From NCBI GenBank assembly GCA_016292785.1, contig JAEDFL010000004.1, forward strand, positions 14,947-78,946: a stretch of DNA of 64,000 nucleotides. The letters run 5' to 3'. Shown here one piece after another: positions 1 to 7,334 of this stretch; the stretch's first letter is position 1, and each line of letters starts with the position of its first letter. The DNA comes from Clostridiaceae bacterium. GTDB taxonomy: Bacteria; Bacillota; Clostridia; Oscillospirales; Acutalibacteraceae. The translations under genes and the position numbers were made by a program. The notes beneath the pieces were generated by a model. It saw only the letters and a list, made by a program, of their open reading frames with translations. It did no database searches and was not told where the DNA came from.

Positions 1-1
1 C

Positions 2-490
2 CCGACGGTTCTCAGTATTCTTGCCGGCACGAATGACGGACTTTTCGGCTTTCAAAACGGATTGACGGTTTCCGAGGTCGAAGAAAGATATGAGAACGAT
101 CTCACAAAGGCTGTCAGGCAGACAAGAGAAGCCTTACCGGACACAAAAATAATTATCTGTGAGCCGTTTTATTTTCCGCTTTCAAAGGAGGATTTGTCCT
201 ACCGATTTACTCCGCATATCGAATGTGAAGCCGAATTTGAAAGACCTGACACAAACGAGACAACGGAGCAGATGAAATATAAGTCAGAGGCAATTTCTCT
301 GACGAGAAGAGCGGCAAAAAGAGTTGCCGAAGGTGAAGCGGCTGTTTTTGTCCCGCTCTACAAAAAGCTTGCAGAAAAAATCTCGGCATCAAAGACCGAA
401 TATTATATGTGGGACGGCACTCACCCCTCAATCGCAGGTCATATGCTGATTGCGGAGGAATGGCTGAAAGCGGTCGAAAAGGAAATCTGA
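2..490 (+). CDS. SGNH/GDSL-type hydrolase, 5' truncated by window edge
   Basis: The open frame runs in from the window edge, so the N-terminus with the catalytic serine block is missing. What remains carries block III of SGNH hydrolases (LAGTND near the start) and block V (DGTHPSIAGH near the end), which supplies the catalytic Asp and His. The family hydrolyses esters of lipids or acetylated sugars; the substrate is not evident. A TTG at 62 could be mistaken for a start, but the frame is open upstream and block III lies there. The gene ends just before a hairpin shared with the convergent ceramidase-like gene. No export signal can be judged. Confidence 0.85.
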   Translation, partial: PTVLSILAGTNDGLFGFQNGLTVSEVEERYENDLTKAVRQTREALPDTKIIICEPFYFPLSKEDLSYRFTPHIECEAEFERPDTNETTEQMKYKSEAISLTRRAAKRVAEGEAAVFVPLYKKLAEKISASKTEYYMWDGTHPSIAGHMLIAEEWLKAVEKEI

Positions 491-499
491 ATAAAAAAA

Positions 500-535
500 C
501 GGAAGCCGGCATATACCGACTTCCGATATTTTTTT
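500..535. terminator. Bidirectional rho-independent terminator
   Basis: A ten-base stem with one mismatch (CGGAAGCCGG paired with CCGACTTCCG, six-base loop) is flanked by an A tract on the left and a T tract on the right. It sits between two convergent genes and can serve both. Confidence 0.8.
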
Positions 536-542
536 GCAATTT

Positions 543-2420
543 TTATTTAACGCTGTCAACGAGGTCAATGAACTCGGAAATAACCTTTGAAGCTGTGTTC
601 TTACCCCAGGAGATAAGGCACCATGTATCCGTGTCAAATGATTCCTTGGACTCGCTGTACTGAACGCCTGCCATTACGAAATCGTCGTCAGGCTCGATAT
701 AGCCGATAGCGTCGTTCATAAGGTCAAAGACGATGATGTTCTCGCCGTACATTTCACGGAGCGACTTGTACTCGAAGCCCTTGAGACCGTCGCCGCCGAT
801 GAGAAGCTCGCCGTAGGTTTCACCCGGGCAAAGCTCAACTAAAAGCGAATTGCCAAGCTCCATATAACCGCACTCGGTAACGGTGTAATACTTGCCGTTC
901 GTCTTGTCATAAAGGAAGAAGTAATCCGTGATACCTGTCTTGCCGACGATATCCATAAGCGAATTGGATACTTCGATTATGTACTGCTTGTGGGCGATGT
1001 TGAGCATCGGAGCAACTGTTGTTTCCGCAACAGGCTTCCAATCCTCATACCATGAGGAGTATTTCTCGGTTGAACCGTATTCAGCCTCGCCGAGGAAATC
1101 GCCGAGAGCGTAGTTCATCGTTTTACACTCAGCCTCGGTCTTTGTAAGTCCGAGAATGATGTATCCGATCTCATGACCGTATCTTACGGTTTCCTCATGT
1201 CTTGTGAGGTTTTCAATTCCGTCGTTGCTTGCGCCGCGCTGATAGGTAATAGTTCCGATACAGCCCTGAATATAAATGAAATTGTAGCCTGCTTTGTTGA
1301 GAACTTCCTCAATGTAGGGAACAAAGTCTGCGGAAATAACCGTGTGACCGAAGCCTGAATTTTCAGGATGTGCGCTGAAAGACGCAACGATCGTCGGTGT
1401 CTTGCTCCTGTCGTCGGGAACGAACTTCAGGCGGTAAAGATTGCCGTCAAAGGTGTAGGGAGCAGTTCTGTCACGAAGATAATCGTCTGCAATATCCTTC
1501 TTTGCAAGGGTGAGAGTACCTGCCTCCATATCGGCATATGCCGCCTTTATGGTCTTTGCAGTCTGCTCAATGATCTTGTTAAGGAAGGTACGGTTTACTC
1601 CGCTGTGAATATCGGAAAGACCGAGATTTGAAAGGAAAATGTTGTTCAGAACGTTTGAAACGGTGTTGTCCCATACGCCCTGGAGATCAATTCCGCTGTG
1701 GGTGTGAGTTACCGAAACATTTACGCTGACAATGTTGTTTTCTTTGGCGAAATCCGCAACTGCGGCACGGATAAGACGAACGTCGGCGTTTGCGATGCCG
1801 ATAGCGTCAAGCACGCAGAAAGCAACGTTGCCTCTGCCTGTTCCATCGTTGAGAACGATTGTTCGTACCCAAAGTCCGTCAAAGGTCTCGGTTGTAGTAG
1901 CCATAAGACCGTAGCCGCCCATTGTGTAAGGCGTTGTGCCGAAATCGTCGGGAAGAATGGAAGCCTGAGCATAGCCGAGGTGCCATTTTGCGCCTGCCGC
2001 CGGAGCGTCAAGGAACTCGGACATTCCCGAATAGAAATTGCCGTAATCGTCAAGATTGAAGCCGGCATAGTCATTGATAACGGAGGTCTTGGGGATAACC
2101 AGACCGAGAGCCTTGCCGATAATGTTTATAAGCGTATTGCTGAGCACGTTTATCGCCTTGGCAAGAGCTTTCATAAACACTGTCTTAAAGCTTGTTGAAG
2201 AAAGCGATTCAAAAGCGTCGCCGAGCTTGCCGAGGGTGTCGCCGACAACCTGAACCTTGTTGCCGTTTGCCTCTGCGTCGGCAAGGTACTCCTCAAGCGT
2301 AATGTTTGTTTCCGTTGCGGTCGGAGCTTCCTCGTTCTTTGCAAAAGCCGTTACACCGATGGGAACGACGAGGCAAAGGCAGAGAACAACCGAAAGAACG
2401 GATAAAAGAATTTTTTTCAT
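543..2420 (-). CDS. Secreted neutral/alkaline ceramidase-like protein
   Basis: A 625-residue protein with an N-terminal signal peptide (MKK, hydrophobic run, VTAFA cleavage region). The central region resembles the neutral/alkaline non-lysosomal ceramidase N-terminal domain: VSVTHTHSG around residue 235, where family members place zinc-binding histidines, then SAHPENSG and a later IYIQGCIG segment. Characterised members hydrolyse the N-acyl bond of ceramide, and host or dietary sphingolipid is a plausible substrate in the gut. The C-terminal half is less recognisable. It is monocistronic, with its own promoter at 2465-2493 and an AAAGGAG ribosome site. Bacterial relatives of this fold include enzymes of unknown substrate, so ceramide specificity is inference. 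Confidence 0.75.
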   Translation of the reverse strand: MKKILLSVLSVVLCLCLVVPIGVTAFAKNEEAPTATETNITLEEYLADAEANGNKVQVVGDTLGKLGDAFESLSSTSFKTVFMKALAKAINVLSNTLINIIGKALGLVIPKTSVINDYAGFNLDDYGNFYSGMSEFLDAPAAGAKWHLGYAQASILPDDFGTTPYTMGGYGLMATTTETFDGLWVRTIVLNDGTGRGNVAFCVLDAIGIANADVRLIRAAVADFAKENNIVSVNVSVTHTHSGIDLQGVWDNTVSNVLNNIFLSNLGLSDIHSGVNRTFLNKIIEQTAKTIKAAYADMEAGTLTLAKKDIADDYLRDRTAPYTFDGNLYRLKFVPDDRSKTPTIVASFSAHPENSGFGHTVISADFVPYIEEVLNKAGYNFIYIQGCIGTITYQRGASNDGIENLTRHEETVRYGHEIGYIILGLTKTEAECKTMNYALGDFLGEAEYGSTEKYSSWYEDWKPVAETTVAPMLNIAHKQYIIEVSNSLMDIVGKTGITDYFFLYDKTNGKYYTVTECGYMELGNSLLVELCPGETYGELLIGGDGLKGFEYKSLREMYGENIIVFDLMNDAIGYIEPDDDFVMAGVQYSESKESFDTDTWCLISWGKNTASKVISEFIDLVDSVK

Positions 2421-2464
2421 AATTCTGCTCCTTTCGGAAAATGATATTATTCCTATGATAAACG

Positions 2465-2493
2465 ATTATACCATATTTTCAAAATAATTACAA
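2465..2493 (-). promoter_or_regulatory. Promoter of the ceramidase-like gene
   Basis: On the minus strand TTGTAA is followed after exactly 17 bases by a perfect TATAAT, about 45 bases before the start codon. Confidence 0.6.
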
Positions 2494-2550
2494 ATAAAAC
2501 TCTCGGCTTATTTTTTATTCAATTTGACGAAATGTTAAGTCGTGTTTCGA

Positions 2551-2579
2551 TTGACTTTTGAGCCTGACAAGAATATAAT
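2551..2579 (+). promoter_or_regulatory. Sigma-A promoter of murD-murI
   Basis: TTGACT at 2551, a 17-base spacer and TATAAT at 2574. This is near-perfect vegetative consensus. The expected transcription start is about 40 bases before the murD start. Confidence 0.85.
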
Positions 2580-2626
2580 AGTATCTGTTTCTATATTTGC
2601 ACACAGTCAAACGGAGGTTTTTGAAT

Positions 2627-3970
2627 ATGAATCTTTCAGGGAAGAGGGTTCTCGTCGTCGGACTTGCACGAAGCGGTATGGCGGCGATCAGAGTGCTGAA
2701 AAAGCTCGGTGCGGTAATCACCCTTTCGGAGAGTAAGAAGAAAGAGGAAATTAAGGAGCTTGATTTTCTCAACGAAAACGGAGTTGAAATAGTCGGACAG
2801 GACGCAGAGGTTTTCGAGCGTGACTTTGACCTCGTTGTTAAGAATCCTGGAGTACCGTTCAGAAGTCCTGCAATGCAAAGGCTTGCGGAGCGCAATATTC
2901 CGGTTATAACCGAGATTGAGCTTGCCTATCAGGTCGCAAAGCCTCAGCACTATATCGCTGTTACGGGCACAAACGGTAAAACGACCACCACAACCCTTGT
3001 TTACGAGATCCTCAGACGTGCGTTCCCCGGCAAGGCGCACCTTTGCGGCAATATCGGTATCCCTCTTTGCGAGATAGTTATGGAAAACGGACTTATGGAG
3101 GAGGGCGGACATTACATTGCCCTTGAAATTTCCAATTTCCAGCTTGTCAATATTGATACATTCCGTCCCGAGGTCGCCGTAATCATCAACCTCACTCCCG
3201 ATCATATTGACTTTATGGGCGGTCTGGACGCTTATTACAAATCAAAGACCGAGGTTTACAGAAATATGGCTGACGGCGATGTCTTCCTGCTCAATGCGGA
3301 CGATCCCGTTGTCAAGGAATACACCGACCGCTATCCTGTGAAATGCGTTAAACATTCCTTCAGCATTGAAAACGAAAACACCGACAGCGTTGTCAGGGAC
3401 GGTTATATTGAAATCGGCGGCGAAAAGGTGCTTCCGACCGACTCAATAAGACTTGTCGGAAAACATAATTTGCAGAACGTCATCATCGCCGTTTCTGCGG
3501 CAAAGGCGATCGGCATTTCAAACGATATTATCTGTGATGCGGTTTCCTCGTTCACGGGAGTTGAGCACAGAATCGAGTTTGTACGTGAGCTGAACGGAAT
3601 AAAATACTACAACGACTCCAAGGGCACAAACACCGACGCAACGATAATTGCGCTGAAATCCTTCCCGAAAGGCGTTATTCTGCTTGTCGGCGGATTTGAA
3701 AAGGGGCTGTCTATGGACGAGATGAAAAAACACCTCGGCTGTGTGAAAAAGGTGATCGGCTTCGGCGCCTGCGGACCGAGGCTTGTGCGTGAGCTTGTCG
3801 GCGAGGACGGCATTGTCGTCACAACTCTCGACGAGGCTGTCGCAGAGGCGAACAAGGTTGCCGAGAGCGGAGATATTGTTCTCCTTTCACCGACAACCAG
3901 TTCATTTGACCAGTATTCCTGCTTCGAGGAGCGAGGCGACCACTTCAAAAGGATTGTAAATGCGCTTTAA
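2627..3970 (+). CDS. murD: UDP-N-acetylmuramoyl-L-alanine--D-glutamate ligase
   Basis: MurD adds D-glutamate to UDP-MurNAc-L-Ala in the cytoplasm using ATP. At 447 residues it has the usual length. Visible are an N-terminal Rossmann segment (VLVVGLARSGMAA), the ATP loop GTNGKTTT, the metal/substrate segment NLTPDHIDFM, YNDSKGTNTDAT and the C-terminal SSFDQYSCFEERGDHF signature. I chose the ATG at 2627 because it follows GGAGG by ten bases and gives the normal N-terminus; an upstream TTG at 2597 would add ten unlikely residues. The next gene, murI, makes the D-glutamate that MurD uses, so the pair forms a short functional operon. Nothing unusual was seen. Confidence 0.97.
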   Translation: MNLSGKRVLVVGLARSGMAAIRVLKKLGAVITLSESKKKEEIKELDFLNENGVEIVGQDAEVFERDFDLVVKNPGVPFRSPAMQRLAERNIPVITEIELAYQVAKPQHYIAVTGTNGKTTTTTLVYEILRRAFPGKAHLCGNIGIPLCEIVMENGLMEEGGHYIALEISNFQLVNIDTFRPEVAVIINLTPDHIDFMGGLDAYYKSKTEVYRNMADGDVFLLNADDPVVKEYTDRYPVKCVKHSFSIENENTDSVVRDGYIEIGGEKVLPTDSIRLVGKHNLQNVIIAVSAAKAIGISNDIICDAVSSFTGVEHRIEFVRELNGIKYYNDSKGTNTDATIIALKSFPKGVILLVGGFEKGLSMDEMKKHLGCVKKVIGFGACGPRLVRELVGEDGIVVTTLDEAVAEANKVAESGDIVLLSPTTSSFDQYSCFEERGDHFKRIVNAL

Positions 3971-4021
3971 TAATTTCCGCAGAAAAAAGCTTGCCTGATT
4001 TTCGGAAAGGATAGTCACTGT

Positions 4022-4840
4022 ATGACAGAAAACGAAAAGTATATCGGCGTTTTTGATTCGGGCATCGGCGGTCTGACCGTCGTAAAAAGCATAGTCGAAA
4101 CAATGCCGAATGAAAACATAATATATTTCGGAGACACGGCTCATGTTCCCTACGGCACACGCTCAAAGGAGCAGATAACGGAATACGTTCTCAGCGACGT
4201 GAAATTTCTCAGCCGCTTCAGCTTAAAGGCGGTTGTTATCGCCTGCAACACGGCGGACTCGGCGGCGAGGGAAAAGGTTGAGGAAAAATACAGCGATCTG
4301 CCCGTTTACGGAGTGGTTGCGCCGGCTTCGAGAAAGGCGGCGGAGCTGACGAAAAACAACAAGGTCGGCGTTATCGCAACAAACGCCACGGTGAACAGCG
4401 GCGCATACGAAAAAACAATACACGGCTATTCTCCCGATATTCGGGTGATAAGTCTTGCCTGTCCTCTGCTTGTCCCTCTCGTTGAGGAGGGACGCTTCAA
4501 AAAGGGGGACAAGGTAATCGAGCAGGTTCTCAAGGAGTACCTCACCCCGCTGAAAGAGCAGGGCATCGACACCCTCGTCCTCGGCTGTACCCATTACCCG
4601 TTGCTTTACGATGTGATAACCGAGATCATGGGCGGCGGAGTGACGGTAATAAGCTCCTCGGTTGCGGCGGCGGAGGAGCTGAAAAAGGGACTTAAAGAAA
4701 AAAATCTCCTCAGCGAAACCGCTGACAGCGAAAGAAAATACTTTGTCAGCGACAATGCGGAGGATTTTGAAAATCACGCTCTGTTTTTTATGGGCGATTC
4801 TCTCGGCGGAGCCGTCGAGCAGGTGGATATCGAAGAATAA
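4022..4840 (+). CDS. murI: Glutamate racemase
   Basis: Interconverts L- and D-glutamate by a two-cysteine mechanism, supplying MurD just upstream. The 272-residue product shows the N-terminal FDSGIGGLTV motif, the first catalytic cysteine in ACNTADSAA, and the second in LGCTHYPLL. It follows murD by 51 bases with its own GGAAAGGA ribosome site and no promoter that I can see, so cotranscription is likely. A hairpin after its stop ends the unit. Confidence 0.96.
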   Translation: MTENEKYIGVFDSGIGGLTVVKSIVETMPNENIIYFGDTAHVPYGTRSKEQITEYVLSDVKFLSRFSLKAVVIACNTADSAAREKVEEKYSDLPVYGVVAPASRKAAELTKNNKVGVIATNATVNSGAYEKTIHGYSPDIRVISLACPLLVPLVEEGRFKKGDKVIEQVLKEYLTPLKEQGIDTLVLGCTHYPLLYDVITEIMGGGVTVISSSVAAAEELKKGLKEKNLLSETADSERKYFVSDNAEDFENHALFFMGDSLGGAVEQVDIEE

Positions 4841-4841
4841 A

Positions 4842-4884
4842 AATATCGCAGATCGAATTACGGTCTGCGAATATTTTTTATTTA
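4842..4884. terminator. Bidirectional terminator after murI
   Basis: AAATATCGCAGATC pairs with GGTCTGCGAATATTT around a short loop and runs into a T tract; the A-rich left arm serves the convergent SGNH gene. Confidence 0.75.
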
Positions 4885-5492
4885 ATTAACTTCTCAACAT
4901 AATCCGCATAAATTTTTCCGATAACCTCTGCGCCGTGAAAGTAGGTCGGGTGAACGCCGTCCTCGGAAACCTTCTGCCAATCGTCGTGGCAGATGTGGGA
5001 GGCAAGAAGTCCGTCAAGCGGAATAAAAATATCCGCATATTCACGGGCAAGCTTCCTTGTTATCTGAATTTTCGGATCAAGATCCTCACGGAAATAAAGC
5101 TTATCCTCGGCAGGAAGCAGGAACTGCTCGATCATTACAATCTTTGCATTTGTCTTGGTTTTGATCGCTTCAAGCACCGTGCGGTAATTTTCCTCATACT
5201 TTTCGTCGGAAAGCCAGTCACGGCTCTCGGCTCTGTGCCATGTGTCGTTGACGCCGATAAGAATTGAAACGATGTCGGGCTGAATGTCGATAAAATCCGC
5301 CTGCAATCTTTCAACAAGATTTATCGTCTGATCTCCGCTTATTCCGAGATCAATAAACTCGATCTCCTTTTCGGGAAATCTCTCTTTCAAAAATTTTGCG
5401 GCAAATTTCGGGTATCCGTTGCCGAGATCGTGCGGATCTTCACGCTTGCGCTCGGCGTCGGTTATGCTGTCGCCCTGAAATAAAAGCTTCAT
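4878..5492 (-). CDS. Cytoplasmic SGNH/GDSL hydrolase
   Basis: A 204-residue single-domain SGNH esterase with all blocks present: QGDSITD (nucleophile Ser in block I), LGISGDQT (block II Gly), GVND (block III Asn) and DGVHPTYFH (block V Asp and His). There is no signal peptide, so it should act inside the cell, probably on an acylated or acetylated small molecule; the substrate is unknown. Its start codon overlaps the stop of the phosphopantetheinyl transferase by four bases (ATGA), which implies translational coupling. It is distinct from the truncated SGNH gene at the window start. Confidence 0.88.
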   Translation of the reverse strand: MKLLFQGDSITDAERKREDPHDLGNGYPKFAAKFLKERFPEKEIEFIDLGISGDQTINLVERLQADFIDIQPDIVSILIGVNDTWHRAESRDWLSDEKYEENYRTVLEAIKTKTNAKIVMIEQFLLPAEDKLYFREDLDPKIQITRKLAREYADIFIPLDGLLASHICHDDWQKVSEDGVHPTYFHGAEVIGKIYADYVEKLIK

Positions 5493-6109
5493 ATAAAATC
5501 CTCCGTTTTAACAATTTTTATTTCATCAAAATATTCGTTTCCACAGACGGAAATCAGAACATTTTTTTCACAAAGACACGAGAATTTTTTCTCATATTTT
5601 TCAAAAATTTTTTCATAATTTTCAAAGGAAAATCCGCCGATATCGGCAAGTGTTTTTCCCTCGCATTTTATCACGCTTTCTTTCAGCGTCCAAAGTCTTG
5701 TAAACACTTCCTCTTTGTCGGAGACCGATCTGATAAAATCGTTTTCCGCTTCGGAAAAAAATCTTTTCGCAACCCTTTCGTTAAAGCCGTTCTTCTCCTG
5801 AGCGTCGATGCCGACGGGTAAATCGGCAACCGCAACGGCTGCGCCCTGAGAGCAATGGCTTATGTTGAAAAATTTTTCTCCGCTTTTAAGAAACGGCTTC
5901 CCGTTTTCTCCGATTACGGTTTCAAAATTTTTCACACCGCTTTCTTTCAGCGAAAAAGTCATAAGCAAATGTGAAATAACGCAGTTGTCTCTGTCGATTT
6001 TTCTTTTCAGTTTTTCAAATTTTTTCCGCCGATTTACAGGAAGAAAATTCAAAAATTTTTCGGCTGAAAAATTTTCGTAGTCGTCAAAAAAGTAAATCAA
6101 TTTTTTCAC
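5489..6109 (-). CDS. 4'-phosphopantetheinyl transferase (Sfp/AcpT type)
   Basis: Transfers phosphopantetheine from CoA to a carrier-protein serine. Recognisable are NISHCSQGAAVAVA with the following GIDAQE (Mg-binding Asp), FFSEAENDFI and LWTLKESVIK, the standard order in this superfamily. No carrier protein, PKS or NRPS lies nearby, so its target (fatty acid ACP or other) is open. Start choice is uncertain. The frame stays open to a GTG at 6172, but those extra 21 codons lie inside a repeat element arm and look non-homologous, so I prefer the GTG at 6109, although it lacks a clear ribosome site. It overlaps the downstream SGNH gene by four bases. Confidence 0.85.
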   Translation of the reverse strand: MKKLIYFFDDYENFSAEKFLNFLPVNRRKKFEKLKRKIDRDNCVISHLLMTFSLKESGVKNFETVIGENGKPFLKSGEKFFNISHCSQGAAVAVADLPVGIDAQEKNGFNERVAKRFFSEAENDFIRSVSDKEEVFTRLWTLKESVIKCEGKTLADIGGFSFENYEKIFEKYEKKFSCLCEKNVLISVCGNEYFDEIKIVKTEDFI

Positions 6110-6118
6110 GCTTTCGGA

Positions 6119-6318
6119 TTTATATGGGCTCCACCTTTGGGACGGCAGACGGTAGACTTTCCACCTCATCACCGCCTGCGGCGGAGCTTCCCCTCAAGGG
6201 GAAGCCTTGCATAGTTTTATCAGAATTCAAAGCATCATCATCTAACGTCTAAAGTCTAAAATCTAAAGTCTAATTTGGGGAAGGTGCCGAGGAACGAGGC
6301 GGATGAGGTGTGACAGAA
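6119..6318. repeat. Heptad/inverted-hairpin repeat element, copy 1
   Basis: A composite non-coding element. The left arm (6160-6194) and right arm (6276-6313) are imperfect inverted repeats of each other (CCACCTCATC...CTTCCCC against GGGGAAGG...GATGAGGTG). A perfect inner hairpin CTTCCCCT/AGGGGAAG lies at 6187-6204. Between the arms, 6241-6272 holds about four and a half tandem heptads of the form TCTAAAG/TCTAACG. Related copies lie near 40.5 and 62.2 kb. It resembles a MITE-like element and fills most of the gap between the transferase and the PP-loop gene. Confidence 0.75.
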
Positions 6319-6366
6319 GATACTATCTGTTATATTTAAGCGAGGGAGGCAAAATCACTGTAAATC

Positions 6367-7191
6367 TCAATACCCCTCCGTGAACATATGGAGGTCGCCG
6401 CCGTCACATTCACGGTAGCCGATAACCGTTGCAAGGTTTACGTTGTGAATACTCTTAAAAATATTCATATCCACGTTGTCGTTTTCCGCCTTGAGCTTTT
6501 TGATAAGATTTTTAACCTCCTGCCGCTTTGAGCCGTTTTCGGCTTCGGCGTTCGCCTGAGTAACCTTGCAGGCACAGCGGATAAACTCAAGTCCGTTGTA
6601 GCTTGCCCACGATATAATGTCCTTTTCCCTGACCATATAAAGCGGACGAATCAGCTCCATTCCCTCATAGTTGGTGCTTCTGAGCTTGGGCATCATCGTC
6701 TTGATCTCCGCACCGTAGAGCATACTCATCAGGGTTGTCTCTATCGCATCGTCAAAGTGATGACCGAGGGCGATCTTGTTACAGCCAAGCTCCTGAGCAA
6801 ATTTGTAGAGATAGCCCCTCCTCATTCTGGCGCAAAGGTAACAGGGGGAGCCGCCCTCTGCGGCATAGACCGTTTCAAAGATCGGGGAGTCAAATATTTT
6901 TATCGGAAGCTTCATAATTTCCGCATTTTCAATTATCTTTGCTCTGTTGTCCCCGACATAGCCGGGATCCATTACGATATATTCAACATCAAAGTGAAAA
7001 TCGCTGTATTTTTGCAGGTGACACATACATTCTGCCAGCAGCATCGAATCCTTGCCGCCCGAAATGCAAACGGCGATTTTGTCGCCCGGACTGATAAGCT
7101 CATAGTCCTTTATCGCTCCAACAAAATTATTCCATATCGTTTTTCTGTATTTTTTGATTATACTGCGTTCAATGAGCTGATGACGTTCCAT
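6367..7191 (-). CDS. TtcA-family PP-loop tRNA thiolation ATPase
   Basis: A 274-residue PP-loop enzyme with SGGKDSMLL near residue 45, a CYLC cysteine pair, GHHFDDAIET, and a further CAC motif near the C-terminal third. This cysteine pattern with PP-loop matches the TtcA group, which uses an Fe-S cluster to make 2-thiocytidine in tRNA. Clostridial paralogs of this group can have other tRNA targets, so position 32 thiolation is inference. The ATG at 7191 is preferred because AGGAG lies seven bases upstream; an ATG at 7248 would add 19 residues without a ribosome site. It is divergent from lon across about 140 bases. Confidence 0.82.
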   Translation of the reverse strand: MERHQLIERSIIKKYRKTIWNNFVGAIKDYELISPGDKIAVCISGGKDSMLLAECMCHLQKYSDFHFDVEYIVMDPGYVGDNRAKIIENAEIMKLPIKIFDSPIFETVYAAEGGSPCYLCARMRRGYLYKFAQELGCNKIALGHHFDDAIETTLMSMLYGAEIKTMMPKLRSTNYEGMELIRPLYMVREKDIISWASYNGLEFIRCACKVTQANAEAENGSKRQEVKNLIKKLKAENDNVDMNIFKSIHNVNLATVIGYRECDGGDLHMFTEGY

Positions 7192-7270
7192 AATTTGCTC
7201 CTGTTTCAAGATATAGTTCATTTTACCATTCAATACGCTGATTTTCAACAGCTATGGCAAAATTTTTAGG

Positions 7271-7299
7271 TTGAAAATCTTTTCTTTTTAATGTATAAT
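7271..7299 (+). promoter_or_regulatory. Promoter of lon
   Basis: TTGAAA, a 17-base spacer and TATAAT, ending about 35 bases before the lon start codon. I see no CIRCE (HrcA) or CtsR-type heat-shock operator beside it. Confidence 0.75.
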
Positions 7300-7334
7300 G
7301 TCATCATATTGTTTTTAATGTCGGAGTTGATTTT

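Noticed and set aside
6241..6272. Heptad run as a CRISPR array or regulatory iteron
   Set aside because: The units are seven bases, directly abutting with no spacers, and part of a repeat element without cas genes or a replication gene nearby.
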